DNA of 40,728 nt from a bacterium (GTDB lineage: Bacteria; Patescibacteriota; Saccharimonadia; Saccharimonadales; SZUA-47), in assembly GCA_030427365.1 (NCBI GenBank), contig JAUHWW010000006.1, positions 1 through 40,728 of the forward strand, read 5' to 3'. The translations under genes were made by a program, and so were the position numbers. How positions within the stretch are numbered: the first letter of the stretch is position 1; each line of letters opens with the position of its first letter. Below the pieces are notes generated by a model. That model was given only the letters and a program-made list of their open reading frames with translations. It had not been told where the DNA came from and ran no database searches. Shown here piece after piece: positions 7,483-17,500 of this stretch.

Positions 7483-8691
7483 CTAGATATCTTGGCCAAC
7501 CAGGCCGTAGATTGGGAGCAGTATTGCACTGACGAGTACAAGAGCAACGATACCGAGCACTACCATCAGCAGCGGTTCGATAATGGTCGAGATAGCTTTG
7601 ATTTGATCATCGACTTCTTTTTCATAGTAGTCGGCAGTCTTGGCCATCATCTGTTCAAGCGAGCCTGAGTCTTCACCGATCTTTATCATCTGCGGCACGA
7701 GCTCGAGGAAGTTCTCATCACCCGAAAGAGACTCAGACAGTGATTTTCCGCCTTTGACCTTCTCAGAGGCCCGGTTAATGGACCGCTCTATATGCACATT
7801 ACTGATCGATTTCGAGGTAATATCAAGCACCTGCAGCAGTGGTACACCACTTGCAACCAGCGTGGTTGCAGTACGCGTAAAGCGTGCCATGTACACCTTC
7901 TGGAATAGCTTCGCGAACGGCGGCATTGTTAGCTTCAAACGGTCAATAACTTCCTTGCCACCAGCGGTACGAGCGTACTTCGTCGTCATAAACCCGATAA
8001 CACCAAGTATAAGGATGACCAGCCACCAGAACTGCGTTGCAAAGTCAGATACCGCGAGCAAAAAGCGAGTCTGCACCGGCAAACGAGCGCCTGGCAGGCC
8101 GTTGTACAGCTCACCGACTTGCGGCAGCACCGCGATAACCATAAACCCAACCACACCAATCATCACGAGCAGCACGATCGCTGGGTAGATAAGGGCGCCT
8201 CGCACCTTACTGATCAGTTCCGCGTCTTTCTCCTGCTGCTCCGCAATGCGCTCAAGCGCGGCATCGAGTGTTCCTGATGCTTCACCTGCTGCGACGAGGC
8301 TGACGAATATTTGGTTGAATACTCTTGGGTGCTTACCAAGAGCCTCTGCAAACGGTTTTCCTGCTTCGACACTCTGTATGACATCATTGAGAACGATCTT
8401 TAGCTGAGGGCTTTTGGTTTGATTGGTGACAGACGTAAGGCTCTGTACCAATGGTAAGCCAGCGTTAATCAACGTAGAGAGTTGTCGCGAAAAGATAATC
8501 TTATCTTTGGTTCGTACTTTTCTCTGTAGAAAGCCGAATCGTCCACCAGCGCCAAGCGGCTTCACTGATACCAGTGCGTACCCCTGCTCTTTCACAATCT
8601 TTGCAACGCTGCGTTCATCAGTCGCCTGTACTGTACCGGTAATTTTCTTGCCACTGTCGCCATCACGCGCGACATATTCGAACGTCAACAT
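7483..8691 (-). CDS. pilC: T4P inner-membrane platform protein
   Basis: 402 residues with two GspF domains (about 70-190 and 270-395) and the expected three membrane helices (near 170-190, 220-240 and 370-395). The N-terminal MLTFEYVARDGDSGKKITG is typical of PilC. It forms the rotating platform on which PilB and PilT act. A ribosome-binding site (GAGGT) precedes the ATG. It follows pilT by about 53 bases. Confidence 0.95.
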   Translation of the reverse strand: MLTFEYVARDGDSGKKITGTVQATDERSVAKIVKEQGYALVSVKPLGAGGRFGFLQRKVRTKDKIIFSRQLSTLINAGLPLVQSLTSVTNQTKSPQLKIVLNDVIQSVEAGKPFAEALGKHPRVFNQIFVSLVAAGEASGTLDAALERIAEQQEKDAELISKVRGALIYPAIVLLVMIGVVGFMVIAVLPQVGELYNGLPGARLPVQTRFLLAVSDFATQFWWLVILILGVIGFMTTKYARTAGGKEVIDRLKLTMPPFAKLFQKVYMARFTRTATTLVASGVPLLQVLDITSKSISNVHIERSINRASEKVKGGKSLSESLSGDENFLELVPQMIKIGEDSGSLEQMMAKTADYYEKEVDDQIKAISTIIEPLLMVVLGIVALVLVSAILLPIYGLVGQDI

Positions 8692-8744
8692 AAAGTACCT
8701 CGATATTGCATTCGTGATGATAGCGTGTGGTCAGTCTGTTTCAT

Positions 8745-9809
8745 TTAGCCTCGCATAAGCCTGTCTAATTCCTCAATATCAACTGCCACATTACGAGCCT
8801 CATCATAGCTGATCGTCCCGGCATGGATCATCTGAACAAGCGTCTTATCCATTGACTGCATACCGTGATCAGCGCCGGTTTGAATAACCGCATCAAGCTG
8901 ATGTGACTTTCCTTCTCGGATGATGTTTCGTACTGCTGGATTCGCGATCAACACTTCCGCTGCTACCACGCGGCCGCCGCCAATGGCCGGCACCAAGCGC
9001 TGTGAACAAATCGCCATCAGGATGTTACTGAGCTGAGCACGAATCTGCGGTTGCTGATGCGCTGGGAACACGTCAATCATACGGTCGATACTCTGGGCTG
9101 CTGAGTTTGTGTGCAGCGTTGCAAATACCAAGTGTCCAGTTTCAGCAATCGTAATGGCACTTGCAATAGTCTCGAGGTCACGCATCTCACCGATGAGCAC
9201 GACATCTGGATCTTGTCGCAAACTCGAGCGCAGAGCGGCTGAGAACGAGAATGTATCATAATGCACTTCTCGCTGCACGAGCACCGATTTCTTCGATTTG
9301 TGCGTAAACTCAACCGGATCTTCAATCGTGATAATGTGCACCGGTTTCTCACTGTTGATCTTATCGAGCAATGCTGCCAATGTCGTTGACTTACCAGAAC
9401 CAGTTGGGCCAGTCACGAGCACAAGTCCTCGCGGATAGTCAGCGAATTTATTCGCAACTTTTGGCAGGCCGAGCTGCTCGACCGTCAATATCTCATTCGG
9501 GATCAAGCGAAGCGCTGCAGCCAAGTTGCCGCGCTCGTGAAAGGCGTTCACACGAAACCGGCCAAGATCGCCAAACGCAAAGCTGAAGTCAAACTCTTTG
9601 TCTTTCAGCAGAATTTGCTTCTGATCATCATCCAAAATAGCGAACACGAGGCTCTCAACCGCCTCCTGAGTCAACACGTCACTGCCGGATATTGCCTCCA
9701 ACGAACCATCGACGCGAAGCATTGGAGCTAAGCCAACTTGCAGATGCAAATCTGAAGCTTTTTTCTTAATAACTTGCTCTAGTAGTGCTTCTATCCGTAC
9801 TGCTGCCAC
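8745..9809 (-). CDS. pilT: T4P retraction ATPase
   Basis: 354 residues, starting with GTG at 9809 two bases after the pilB stop and preceded by a ribosome-binding site. Hexameric motor that depolymerises pilin, allowing twitching or DNA uptake. Walker A GPTGSGKST at 134-142, acidic box with VLIGEMRD, histidine box ATLHTNSA, and the C-terminal NIIREGKSHQL corresponding to the PilT AIRNLIRE motif. Its presence implies retractile pili. Confidence 0.95.
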   Translation of the reverse strand: MAAVRIEALLEQVIKKKASDLHLQVGLAPMLRVDGSLEAISGSDVLTQEAVESLVFAILDDDQKQILLKDKEFDFSFAFGDLGRFRVNAFHERGNLAAALRLIPNEILTVEQLGLPKVANKFADYPRGLVLVTGPTGSGKSTTLAALLDKINSEKPVHIITIEDPVEFTHKSKKSVLVQREVHYDTFSFSAALRSSLRQDPDVVLIGEMRDLETIASAITIAETGHLVFATLHTNSAAQSIDRMIDVFPAHQQPQIRAQLSNILMAICSQRLVPAIGGGRVVAAEVLIANPAVRNIIREGKSHQLDAVIQTGADHGMQSMDKTLVQMIHAGTISYDEARNVAVDIEELDRLMRG

Positions 9810-9811
9810 CC

Positions 9812-11746
9812 TTAGTTCTCCTTTTCCTCACCCGCGTCTGGCGCCGGTGTTTCTTCTTTTTTCTCATTTTCATCGTCTGCCTTCGTATCGTCTGAGTCGT
9901 CTGATGGAGCTGATGTCGGTTTCACCGCTTCTTCATCAACGTCATCATCGTCGTCGTCGCTACTGCCTTCTGCGGCTGCGACACGATTGACTTCGGCAAG
10001 GGTAGTCGCACCGGCGAGGGCTTTCAAATACCCATCTTGGCGCATGGTGACCATGCCTTGCTTCTCGGCAGTTTTTTGGATTTTCGAGCTGGTTGCTCGC
10101 TCCAAAATCAACTTTTGAATGTCCTCGGTGACTTCAAACACCTCGTAAAGACCCATCCTCCCCTTCAGACCCTCAGGTGCTTCAGTTGAAGTTGTTCCTT
10201 TGTACAAAGTATAAGCTTTTTGATTGGCGAGAGGCAAGCTCGTATAGCCAAGACGCTCTGAAACTTCTTTCACCTCTTCTTTTGTTTTCGGCAAAAGGTG
10301 CCCGATCGTCTCTTTTATCGCCGCCGTCTCCACCTGATCAGACTCATACGGTTGCGGCTTGTCGACGCGACGTACAAGTCGCTGACCAATGACCGTATGC
10401 ACGGTGCTCGCAATCAAGAACGGTTCAATACCCATATCGAGCAAACGCGGCAAAATACCGGCGGCTGAGTTTGTGTGTAGTGTTGAGAACACTAGGTGAC
10501 CCGTCAACGCGGCTTGCACGCCAAGCTGCGCTGTTTCTTTGTCACGAATTTCTCCAACCATAACAACGTCTGGGTCTTGACGCAGGATCGAACGCAAACC
10601 GGATGCGAAGGTTAACCCAACATCGGCATTCACCTGAATCTGGTTGATGCCGCTCATTTTGTACTCAACCGGATCTTCGAGCGTCACAATGTTTATCTGA
10701 TCAGACTTGATCTCCTGCAGCAGCGCGTATAGTGACGTCGACTTTCCAGAGCCGGTCGGACCACTTGTCAGAATCATGCCGTTTGAGCGCTTCAAGCCAC
10801 TGCGGATTGTGCGTAGTGACACGCCGTAGTAGCCCATGTCTTCGAGCTTAAGCGTCGTCCCACTTTTATCCAGCAAACGAATAACCACTTGCTCACCCCA
10901 TACAACTGGAGATATCGCGATACGCAGATCGATTGCCCGATCACCTGCCGACATCGTAAACTGACCATCTTGTGGGATACGATGTTCATCTATTTTAAGA
11001 TTGGATAAAATTTTTATTCGGCTGACAAGCGGCGCTTCGACACTTTTTGGCAGTGTCATAACTTCTTTCAACACCCCGTCGATGCGGGCGCGTATCTTGA
11101 GTTCTGTCTCCATTGGTTCAATATGAATATCGCTAGCACCACTTTTTGCTGCATAGTCTAGAACTGAACTGAGTGCCTTACTAATTGGCGAGTCGGTATT
11201 CAGCTTTTTTATCTCAACGCCATTTTTGCGCTTGTTCTCTTCAGCTTCCTGCTCTTGTTGCGCAATCTGCGTATCAAGTGCGCTCGTGACATCTTGCCCG
11301 AGACTCGCAGTGTACTGTGACAGGACATTGCGTATACCCTCTTGGCTAGCAGTGTAGACCTTAAGAGGCCTACCAATTTTGTTGCTCAGGAAATCAACTG
11401 CTTGAACATTGTCGGCATCAAGCATAGCTACCACCAGCCGGTTGTTCATTTCACCGAGAGGCACCGACATATAACGCTCAGCTATTTCTTTTGGCAGCAA
11501 TGAAAGTACCTTAGGATCAATCTTCGCTTCCGAGAGATTTACATACGGAACTTTCGTGACGTGCGCAGTTGTTTTTGTCAGCTGCTCGTTATTGATAATC
11601 TTGTTGTCTAAAAGGACTGAAAACAGTGGCTTCGAGGTTTCTTTCGCCTCTTTTCGGTACTTTGTCATATCAAGACGAGAAACCACGCCCTCATCAATCA
11701 ATGCTTGCTCAACTTTTTGCTGAGTGTCAGTGGAGAGAATGCTCAT
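9812..11746 (-). CDS. pilB: T4P extension ATPase
   Basis: 644 residues. An N-terminal MshEN/GspE-N domain (about 1-150) precedes the ATPase core with Walker A GPTGSGKST near residue 330 and Walker B VVMVGEIRD. The tetracysteine zinc knuckle usual in PilB/GspE after the histidine box is missing: the equivalent stretch (VDKPQPYESDQVE onward) has no cysteine. The last ~50 residues are a highly acidic, disordered tail rich in Asp/Glu, Pro and Lys. Same operon as pilMNO and pilT. Confidence 0.94.
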   Translation of the reverse strand: MSILSTDTQQKVEQALIDEGVVSRLDMTKYRKEAKETSKPLFSVLLDNKIINNEQLTKTTAHVTKVPYVNLSEAKIDPKVLSLLPKEIAERYMSVPLGEMNNRLVVAMLDADNVQAVDFLSNKIGRPLKVYTASQEGIRNVLSQYTASLGQDVTSALDTQIAQQEQEAEENKRKNGVEIKKLNTDSPISKALSSVLDYAAKSGASDIHIEPMETELKIRARIDGVLKEVMTLPKSVEAPLVSRIKILSNLKIDEHRIPQDGQFTMSAGDRAIDLRIAISPVVWGEQVVIRLLDKSGTTLKLEDMGYYGVSLRTIRSGLKRSNGMILTSGPTGSGKSTSLYALLQEIKSDQINIVTLEDPVEYKMSGINQIQVNADVGLTFASGLRSILRQDPDVVMVGEIRDKETAQLGVQAALTGHLVFSTLHTNSAAGILPRLLDMGIEPFLIASTVHTVIGQRLVRRVDKPQPYESDQVETAAIKETIGHLLPKTKEEVKEVSERLGYTSLPLANQKAYTLYKGTTSTEAPEGLKGRMGLYEVFEVTEDIQKLILERATSSKIQKTAEKQGMVTMRQDGYLKALAGATTLAEVNRVAAAEGSSDDDDDDVDEEAVKPTSAPSDDSDDTKADDENEKKEETPAPDAGEEKEN

Positions 11747-11764
11747 AGGCCTTCGCCCCCGCCC

Positions 11765-12010
11765 CTACTCACCACCAAAAGGCTTGCTATCTGGGTCTGC
11801 TTTAATTTCAATCGTTTTGGTCGGATTCAGTGCATCGGAATTAAAGTACGCTTCAGGTGGACGTTCAAAGTCCGAGCTAATTGGCTCCACCACTTCGACT
11901 CTTTGCTCTCTGTCCTCAGGCGTTGCTAAAAAGTTGTTTGAAATCAGTACAGAAATAATCATGCTGACTGCACCAACAACGACGAATGTGAGAATATCTT
12001 TGGACTTCAT
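11765..12010 (-). CDS. Small membrane protein of the pilMNO-pilB operon
   Basis: 81 residues with one N-terminal membrane helix (ILTFVVVGAVSMIISVLI) followed by a ~55-residue soluble, acidic, proline-containing part. It shares one base with the PilO-like stop (TAATG). The position after pilO is where PilP lies in Proteobacteria, but it has no recognisable PilP lipobox or beta domain, as expected in a cell without an outer membrane. Probably an accessory of the alignment complex; function unknown. Confidence 0.7.
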   Translation of the reverse strand: MKSKDILTFVVVGAVSMIISVLISNNFLATPEDREQRVEVVEPISSDFERPPEAYFNSDALNPTKTIEIKADPDSKPFGGE

Positions 12011-12702
12011 TATTTCACCACCTTACTCGATATATCGAGGCCTGTCGCCGGCAAGTAGAATGTCTTCAAACCAATGTTTGCAGACAGGTTGCCACCTTGA
12101 CCCTGCAGCGTCAACGTATCAACATAGAACGGCCGTATAGAGCTCTCCAGCAGCTGAAGCAATCGTAAGTTGTTTTCGGTCGTTGAAACGATGGTGAATG
12201 GATACGGGATCTCTTGCGGTGTTGGATTGGTCACCACTGTCGCCTCGCCTGGCGTTTCACTTTGCTGCGCTGGGTCTTCACTTCCACCTATTGCAGTAAT
12301 CTGATAGCCGCCGTCAAGAAGAAGCTTTTCGATCGAGCTCGATAAACCAGGATAATCGTACTCACTCGGCAAAGCGTCCAGGACTATCTTTGCGTTATCA
12401 CCATCAAGCGGCCCTTCCCCATCTGGGTTGCCGCCCAGCACATTCGTTGATTCACCCTCAAACGCCGTGTAGACTTTTGCCAACTCATCAACTGCCTCAC
12501 GATTTGCCTTCAACGTATCAAGCGCCTCACGCTTCTCGGTAATCACCCGCTGATGATAGCCCCCTTGGCTTATCAAAGCTTTGACTGCGAATCCGCTAAA
12601 GACAACGACAAACACCGCTGCCGACACCGCGATGAGTATGGTCGTGTTCGCTTTATCAACGATAGCGTGCTTTTCTGACTTGTGATTTGACGGAGCTGCC
12701 AT
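12010..12702 (-). CDS. pilO: PilO-like pilus alignment protein
   Basis: 230 residues from the ATG at 12702, one base after the PilN stop and preceded by GGTGGAG; an upstream in-frame start lies inside the PilN gene. It has a short cytosolic tail, one membrane helix (ILIAVSAAVFVVVFSGFAV), a coiled segment (ITEKREALDTLKANREAVDELA) and a C-terminal domain with the PilO-like TIVSTTENNLRLLQLLESSIR. PilO pairs with PilN to connect PilM with the external parts of the machine. Confidence 0.82.
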   Translation of the reverse strand: MAAPSNHKSEKHAIVDKANTTILIAVSAAVFVVVFSGFAVKALISQGGYHQRVITEKREALDTLKANREAVDELAKVYTAFEGESTNVLGGNPDGEGPLDGDNAKIVLDALPSEYDYPGLSSSIEKLLLDGGYQITAIGGSEDPAQQSETPGEATVVTNPTPQEIPYPFTIVSTTENNLRLLQLLESSIRPFYVDTLTLQGQGGNLSANIGLKTFYLPATGLDISSKVVK

Positions 12703-12703
12703 A

Positions 12704-13396
12704 CTAGTTCTCCACCTCCGGGTTATCTTCAAACAATTGATTGTCGCCCTGGTCGCTGAGGTCTGGTTTACCTAGCGTTGAGCGAGTGGTTACCTGCTCA
12801 GGGACGACCATAACGATGTCTTGCGTATTATCAAACAGCAATGGATCAAACGTGAGGTCGATCGTGTAACTTGCGGTGTTTCCGCTTCGGCTCAGTGACG
12901 TCACAACACTCGGGAACGGAACGAGGCCGTTGGTGTCTTGGGTATTAAACCGTGCAAACTTAAGGGTGTCTGCGTACCTGTTGATTGACGCTAGATCACT
13001 TGCCGACCCGGACAGTGACATTGATTGATCCACGATACCGAGTTCAACTGACTGAATCTTAATATCTGCGGGTGTTACTTGCGTCAAGATACTAAAGATA
13101 CGAGACGTCTCTGGTTTTGCCTGATGAAGGGCTGGGAGTTCAGCGAGCTGATTTTGGATGGTGAGTATCTTGTTCAGGTCGTTCACTGATTCTAATGCAC
13201 GTCGCTCAGCCTGGATATCTTCGGTAATGTTATCAATGTCTTGTTTTTGCACTACCTGCACGTAGCTAAACATCAGCACAACGACGCCCAGACTCGCGCC
13301 AGCCGCGATGACAGAAACGGTCATAATAAGCCGCTTAAGTCGCCGTGCTTTAACGTATTCTTTTTTGATGTCAGGTAGGAGGTTAAACTGAACCAT
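12704..13396 (-). CDS. pilN: PilN-like pilus alignment protein
   Basis: 230 residues. The N-terminal FNLLPDIKKEY is the PilN signature that docks into PilM. A membrane helix (about 25-47), a coiled-coil segment and a ferredoxin-like external domain follow. The start shares a base with the pilM stop (TAATG), implying coupled translation. Confidence 0.88.
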   Translation of the reverse strand: MVQFNLLPDIKKEYVKARRLKRLIMTVSVIAAGASLGVVVLMFSYVQVVQKQDIDNITEDIQAERRALESVNDLNKILTIQNQLAELPALHQAKPETSRIFSILTQVTPADIKIQSVELGIVDQSMSLSGSASDLASINRYADTLKFARFNTQDTNGLVPFPSVVTSLSRSGNTASYTIDLTFDPLLFDNTQDIVMVVPEQVTTRSTLGKPDLSDQGDNQLFEDNPEVEN

Positions 13397-14433
13397 TATT
13401 CGTTCCTCATTGCGAGTCCTGCTGCGACCGCATACTTATGGGATACTGCGAGTAATTCATTCTGTCTGTTTGCCGGATAGGTTGCGTTTCGCCACGCGTT
13501 CCCTATTTCGACATTTACGGCAAACTTGTTCGCAACCATCAATGGGAACTCTGGCAATATCGAGGCAACGCCAGTCAGGATAATTTTGTCGATAGCGCGC
13601 TGCGGATAACGCGTCTGGAAGAACTTTATTGACTTCTCAACTTCACTGAGAAGTGAATCAATATTGCCTTTAATCGCTCCATACACTTGGCCTTCCAGCT
13701 TGTCAGCGCTCACGCCAAACTTGTACACAAACTGTTCTGCTTGCTTTTCATCAACGCTCAGATTCTGCATTGCTGACCGAATAATCGCATCACTACCGAT
13801 AGGAATTGAACGTACTAATCGCGGTGCATCATCCAGCAGCATTACGAGGTCAGACGCATCAAACCCGATGTTCAGTAGCAGCGCTGTACCTTGTGCACCT
13901 GGCTCTTGCAGCGAGCGTGCGAGCGCGAGTCCATTTGGTTCAAAGGCAACGACGTTTAATCCAATACTTTCGAGGAGGTCCAAACGCTGCTCTATAAACG
14001 CGTTTGGCACGCTACCGAGCAGTATTTCGACTTTCTTGGCTTCTTTTGGTGAGTCGCCAAGGAGCGACCAGTCAATTTTAGAGTCATCAAGCGGCGTTGG
14101 TATAAGTGAATCAGCTTGGAGGCGAATTGATTGATCGAGCTCTTTTGGTGAGAGTCGTTCGATATCGACCACAGTCATAAAGGTGCGCTGTGCGGGCAGC
14201 CCGACAGCAACATTTGGTGTGGTAATTTTAGCTTGCCCAACTACTTGCTTGATAGCCTCAGCCAGCTTCTGCTTATCCGCCCCCGCATCGCTGCGAATAA
14301 TGGACGGATCGATATCAACTGAACCATAGCGAGCAAGAGATTTTGTTTTGCCACCCTTCAGTTGAACCACCCGCAATGCCGATGTATCAATATCCAGGCC
14401 AAAAAAGTCAATAGAGGTAGATAGCATGCCCAT
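13396..14433 (-). CDS. pilM: PilM actin-like pilus protein
   Basis: 345 residues, first gene of the pilus operon. Actin-like ATPase fold: the N-terminal FGLDIDTSALRVVQL is the first phosphate-binding strand, LLNIGFDASDLVML the second, and KIILTGVASILPEF the adenosine region. PilM binds PilN's N-terminus in the cytosol and links the ATPases to the membrane complex. ATG codons at 14433 and 14427 are both possible starts. A -10 box TATAAT lies at 14449-14454. Confidence 0.93.
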   Translation of the reverse strand: MGMLSTSIDFFGLDIDTSALRVVQLKGGKTKSLARYGSVDIDPSIIRSDAGADKQKLAEAIKQVVGQAKITTPNVAVGLPAQRTFMTVVDIERLSPKELDQSIRLQADSLIPTPLDDSKIDWSLLGDSPKEAKKVEILLGSVPNAFIEQRLDLLESIGLNVVAFEPNGLALARSLQEPGAQGTALLLNIGFDASDLVMLLDDAPRLVRSIPIGSDAIIRSAMQNLSVDEKQAEQFVYKFGVSADKLEGQVYGAIKGNIDSLLSEVEKSIKFFQTRYPQRAIDKIILTGVASILPEFPLMVANKFAVNVEIGNAWRNATYPANRQNELLAVSHKYAVAAGLAMRNE

Positions 14434-14448
14434 GATCGATTAATCGGT

Positions 14449-14454
14449 ATTATA
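14449..14454 (-). promoter_or_regulatory. Promoter of the pilM-pilC operon
   Basis: Minus-strand TATAAT within CTTATGCTTTATAATACC. It ends 15 bases before the ATG at 14433 and has no clear -35 box. The predicted leader is about 9 bases. Confidence 0.5.
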
Positions 14455-14501
14455 AAGCATAAGTATTATGACCGCTACCCCTAATTTCAATCTGTTGTGG
14501 A

Positions 14502-17500
14502 TTAAAAGCTTGGAGGACGAGCAATGATAGAATCATACGGAGGCTGTACCCCTGGCCGGGCTGGCACTCCTGCCCCGTTTGGTATCACGTATATCTCAGG
14601 GTTGAATCGTACCGACTCAGCAATTGTCGGTGACGCATGCGCTTCATCAAAGCTACCACCATTCAGCACCGAGCTTGTCGTGCGTAGGAAGTGTACATAA
14701 CCGCCCGCCCGTAAACTACCTTCGATGACGAGGTTACCTGCACAACTGTTCGCAATGAAATCTTCGTCAAGCGGCGCGAGTAACGACGTGCTACCACTTG
14801 AACACGTATGGATATCTCCCGTTGCGATGATATTTGCGTGTACTTGACTCACTGTACTGTCGATATAGACATCACCGTCAACATAGAGAATCACCGACGG
14901 GATATCGTCAGTGTCTGACCAATTACTACCGTTGAGGGTTATGTTTCCATCTATGAGTAGATCAGACTCTGCAACAAGTACAATATTGCGATTAACAATA
15001 TTATTACCTCTGATACTCAAGATTCCGCCTCCGCCGTAACCAACTCTCCCATTAAGACTGTTGAGGTTCTCGCTGCTCGAAAGTGTCGGGGTAAGTCCAT
15101 TGTTGAGTCGACCGAACTCCTCATCAACGTCTCGACCGCATACATTTCCATCAAGCTCACCGCCAAACGTATCCTGATTCGTTGTTATCGCTGTCCCTCC
15201 AGAATTATTTCCGGAGTTCGCAAATGCAAGAGCCCAGGGGTTGCCTCTGTCGACTTGGGAGCCAGGTAACAGCCCCTGATCTGCAACCGGATTTGACGAT
15301 AATGGTTTGCCATTTATCCCCGCCGCCATGACAGCAAGCTGCGATGCACTTCCTCGATAGTCTGCATATGATGACCCGCCAACATACCCGTGATTCACAT
15401 TGATATTCGCGATATCACCCGTGCCGCAGGCGATAACATCATTGCCGTAAAATCGCACGTATGGCCGAGCGGTAACAACAGCCGTCCTATTGCACGGCGG
15501 CGGATTTGGTGCACCAACAAACACGATTCTACCGGTTAGTGATAGCCTCCCTGCTCCTGGAGATACAAGCAGGCGACTTGTTTCTGAGAGCGTTTGCACA
15601 GTCGGTGAGATGGTTTGAGCGGTCGCTGGATCGTCGAGCTGCTCTTCTGGATCCATTAATCCAGTTACCCGAAGAAAGACCTCGTATTCGTAGGTGCCTG
15701 CTTCACTACCCAGGGTTGCGGAGTTGTTTGATGTAACGGTTAGAGAGAATGGATCGTTAGCCTCAATCGCGAGCGGCGAGACCTCACAATTGACCGTGAC
15801 ACATGCTCCGGGTGTCCAGACTCCTGAAAGTGCTGTTGGATTGTCCGGGTGGGTGACACGCACTTCGAAATTGCGCCCAACGAGGTCCCTCCACCGAGAA
15901 ATACCGTATGTGTTTGCTCCCCTATTTTGATTATTGCGAGTAAAGGATGCATACACCAAGCCATCAACGAGTAGTTGAACAGTGAACCCGTTCGGCGTGT
16001 CTGGATCAATAATGTTATACGATAACGTTGTACAGTTACTGCTGGCTGGGTTTATCGTTACCTGCGTCGGCACGTCCTCTATCTCAACACATCGGTTACT
16101 TGTAACCCGCCACCCAGAAGATGTGACAGAGATTGTACCGCTGCTAGACCTGGTGCCTAGGTAAGGGCTAATTTCACCACGAAAACACACGATGGTACCC
16201 GGAGCTGTTGATGACGGAATTGTATACGTGGCTGAACGCGTTGGCGATGATGTTGCGCCAGAAGCAAGTTGAGATTCTGCTGTCCATGAACCGGATGGCA
16301 TATTTGACCAGGTGCTGCCCCCGTTGAGACTCACGCGTAACCGATAATCATAATTATTAGCGCCTGTGCCTGTTCCGTAGTTACGCACGCGACCGCCGAT
16401 GGTTACCGACGTCCCCGCTCTAATAAGTGGATAAGTAGTCCCGGAGGCCGCACCATCATTGAACTGATAGTGGCGATAATCCCACGTCGTCGGAGGAATA
16501 TTTGGCAGACACGCATCAGGTATACGACTTCCAGGGAAGCCAGAGCTTCCCGATACGCCACCAGATGGAGGTGACGATGACGTGTTTATACCTAGCGCTT
16601 GGTTTGAACCTGGCCCTACATCAAGCACCGTACCACTCAAGTTATAGGTATTGCCTCTGGTCAATCCAGAATACGTTATAGCAAACCCATATCTATTATC
16701 ACGAGCCCTGTTCCCATGACTAAAAGTATCTAGGTAACTATTTATCTGTGAATTACGATATGAACGATCTGTATCGTCAGTTACAGCACTGCCTCCATTC
16801 AGACGTGTTGTAACTCGAGGCCTACCGTCATTTGTAGAAGCATTATCGTCATACGCCCAGCCGTAGATAATGGTATTGTTTCCGGAAAGTACACAAGAAT
16901 CAGCGTAACCAACAGGGTCGATTGGGTCGGCACAAGTTACAAGAGTGGTAATTTCGCTAAAAGGAACCCAAACTTGAATACCGTTTGTCCTGTTAACATT
17001 TTCCCACCTCCATTCATAAGACCTTCCTCTAATAAGAGTAACTGGTGCTTCTCTAAATTCTCCATTTGCTCCCAACTGAGACCCTGACCTTGACGCAACT
17101 ACTGAGCCGTTTCCGATATCGATCAGCTGCCATGAAATATTCTGTGGCTGGTTACTTGCTCCCACATCGGCGTCAAACCATTTTAAGTAAGCAGTTCTAG
17201 AGTTAGGACTGCTGTCATTGAAAAAATTACAGTTTGGTGAAAAATAATAAGATATTCTGCCTGCAACATTTCCAGTAGAAGGGCCTCTACCGTCCCAAGC
17301 AGAAACAACAACCGCTGACGGCTGGCCTGGACTAGCAGAAGCATTTCCAATCTCTGCGGCAGTAACTACAGCACTCGATAAGCTCGCTTGTACCCTAAAA
17401 GAACGTATGCCCGTACCACCTGTTTTCCTGACCTGTAGAAGTGCTACTCTATAGCTTGAGCCATAATCTTCTGTAAGCGTACTGAATTCTGAAGTTGGCA

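Noticed and set aside
7640-8188. Long plus-strand open frame opposite pilC
   Set aside because: It is the shadow of the well-supported pilC frame, has no homology-like features, promoter or ribosome-binding site.
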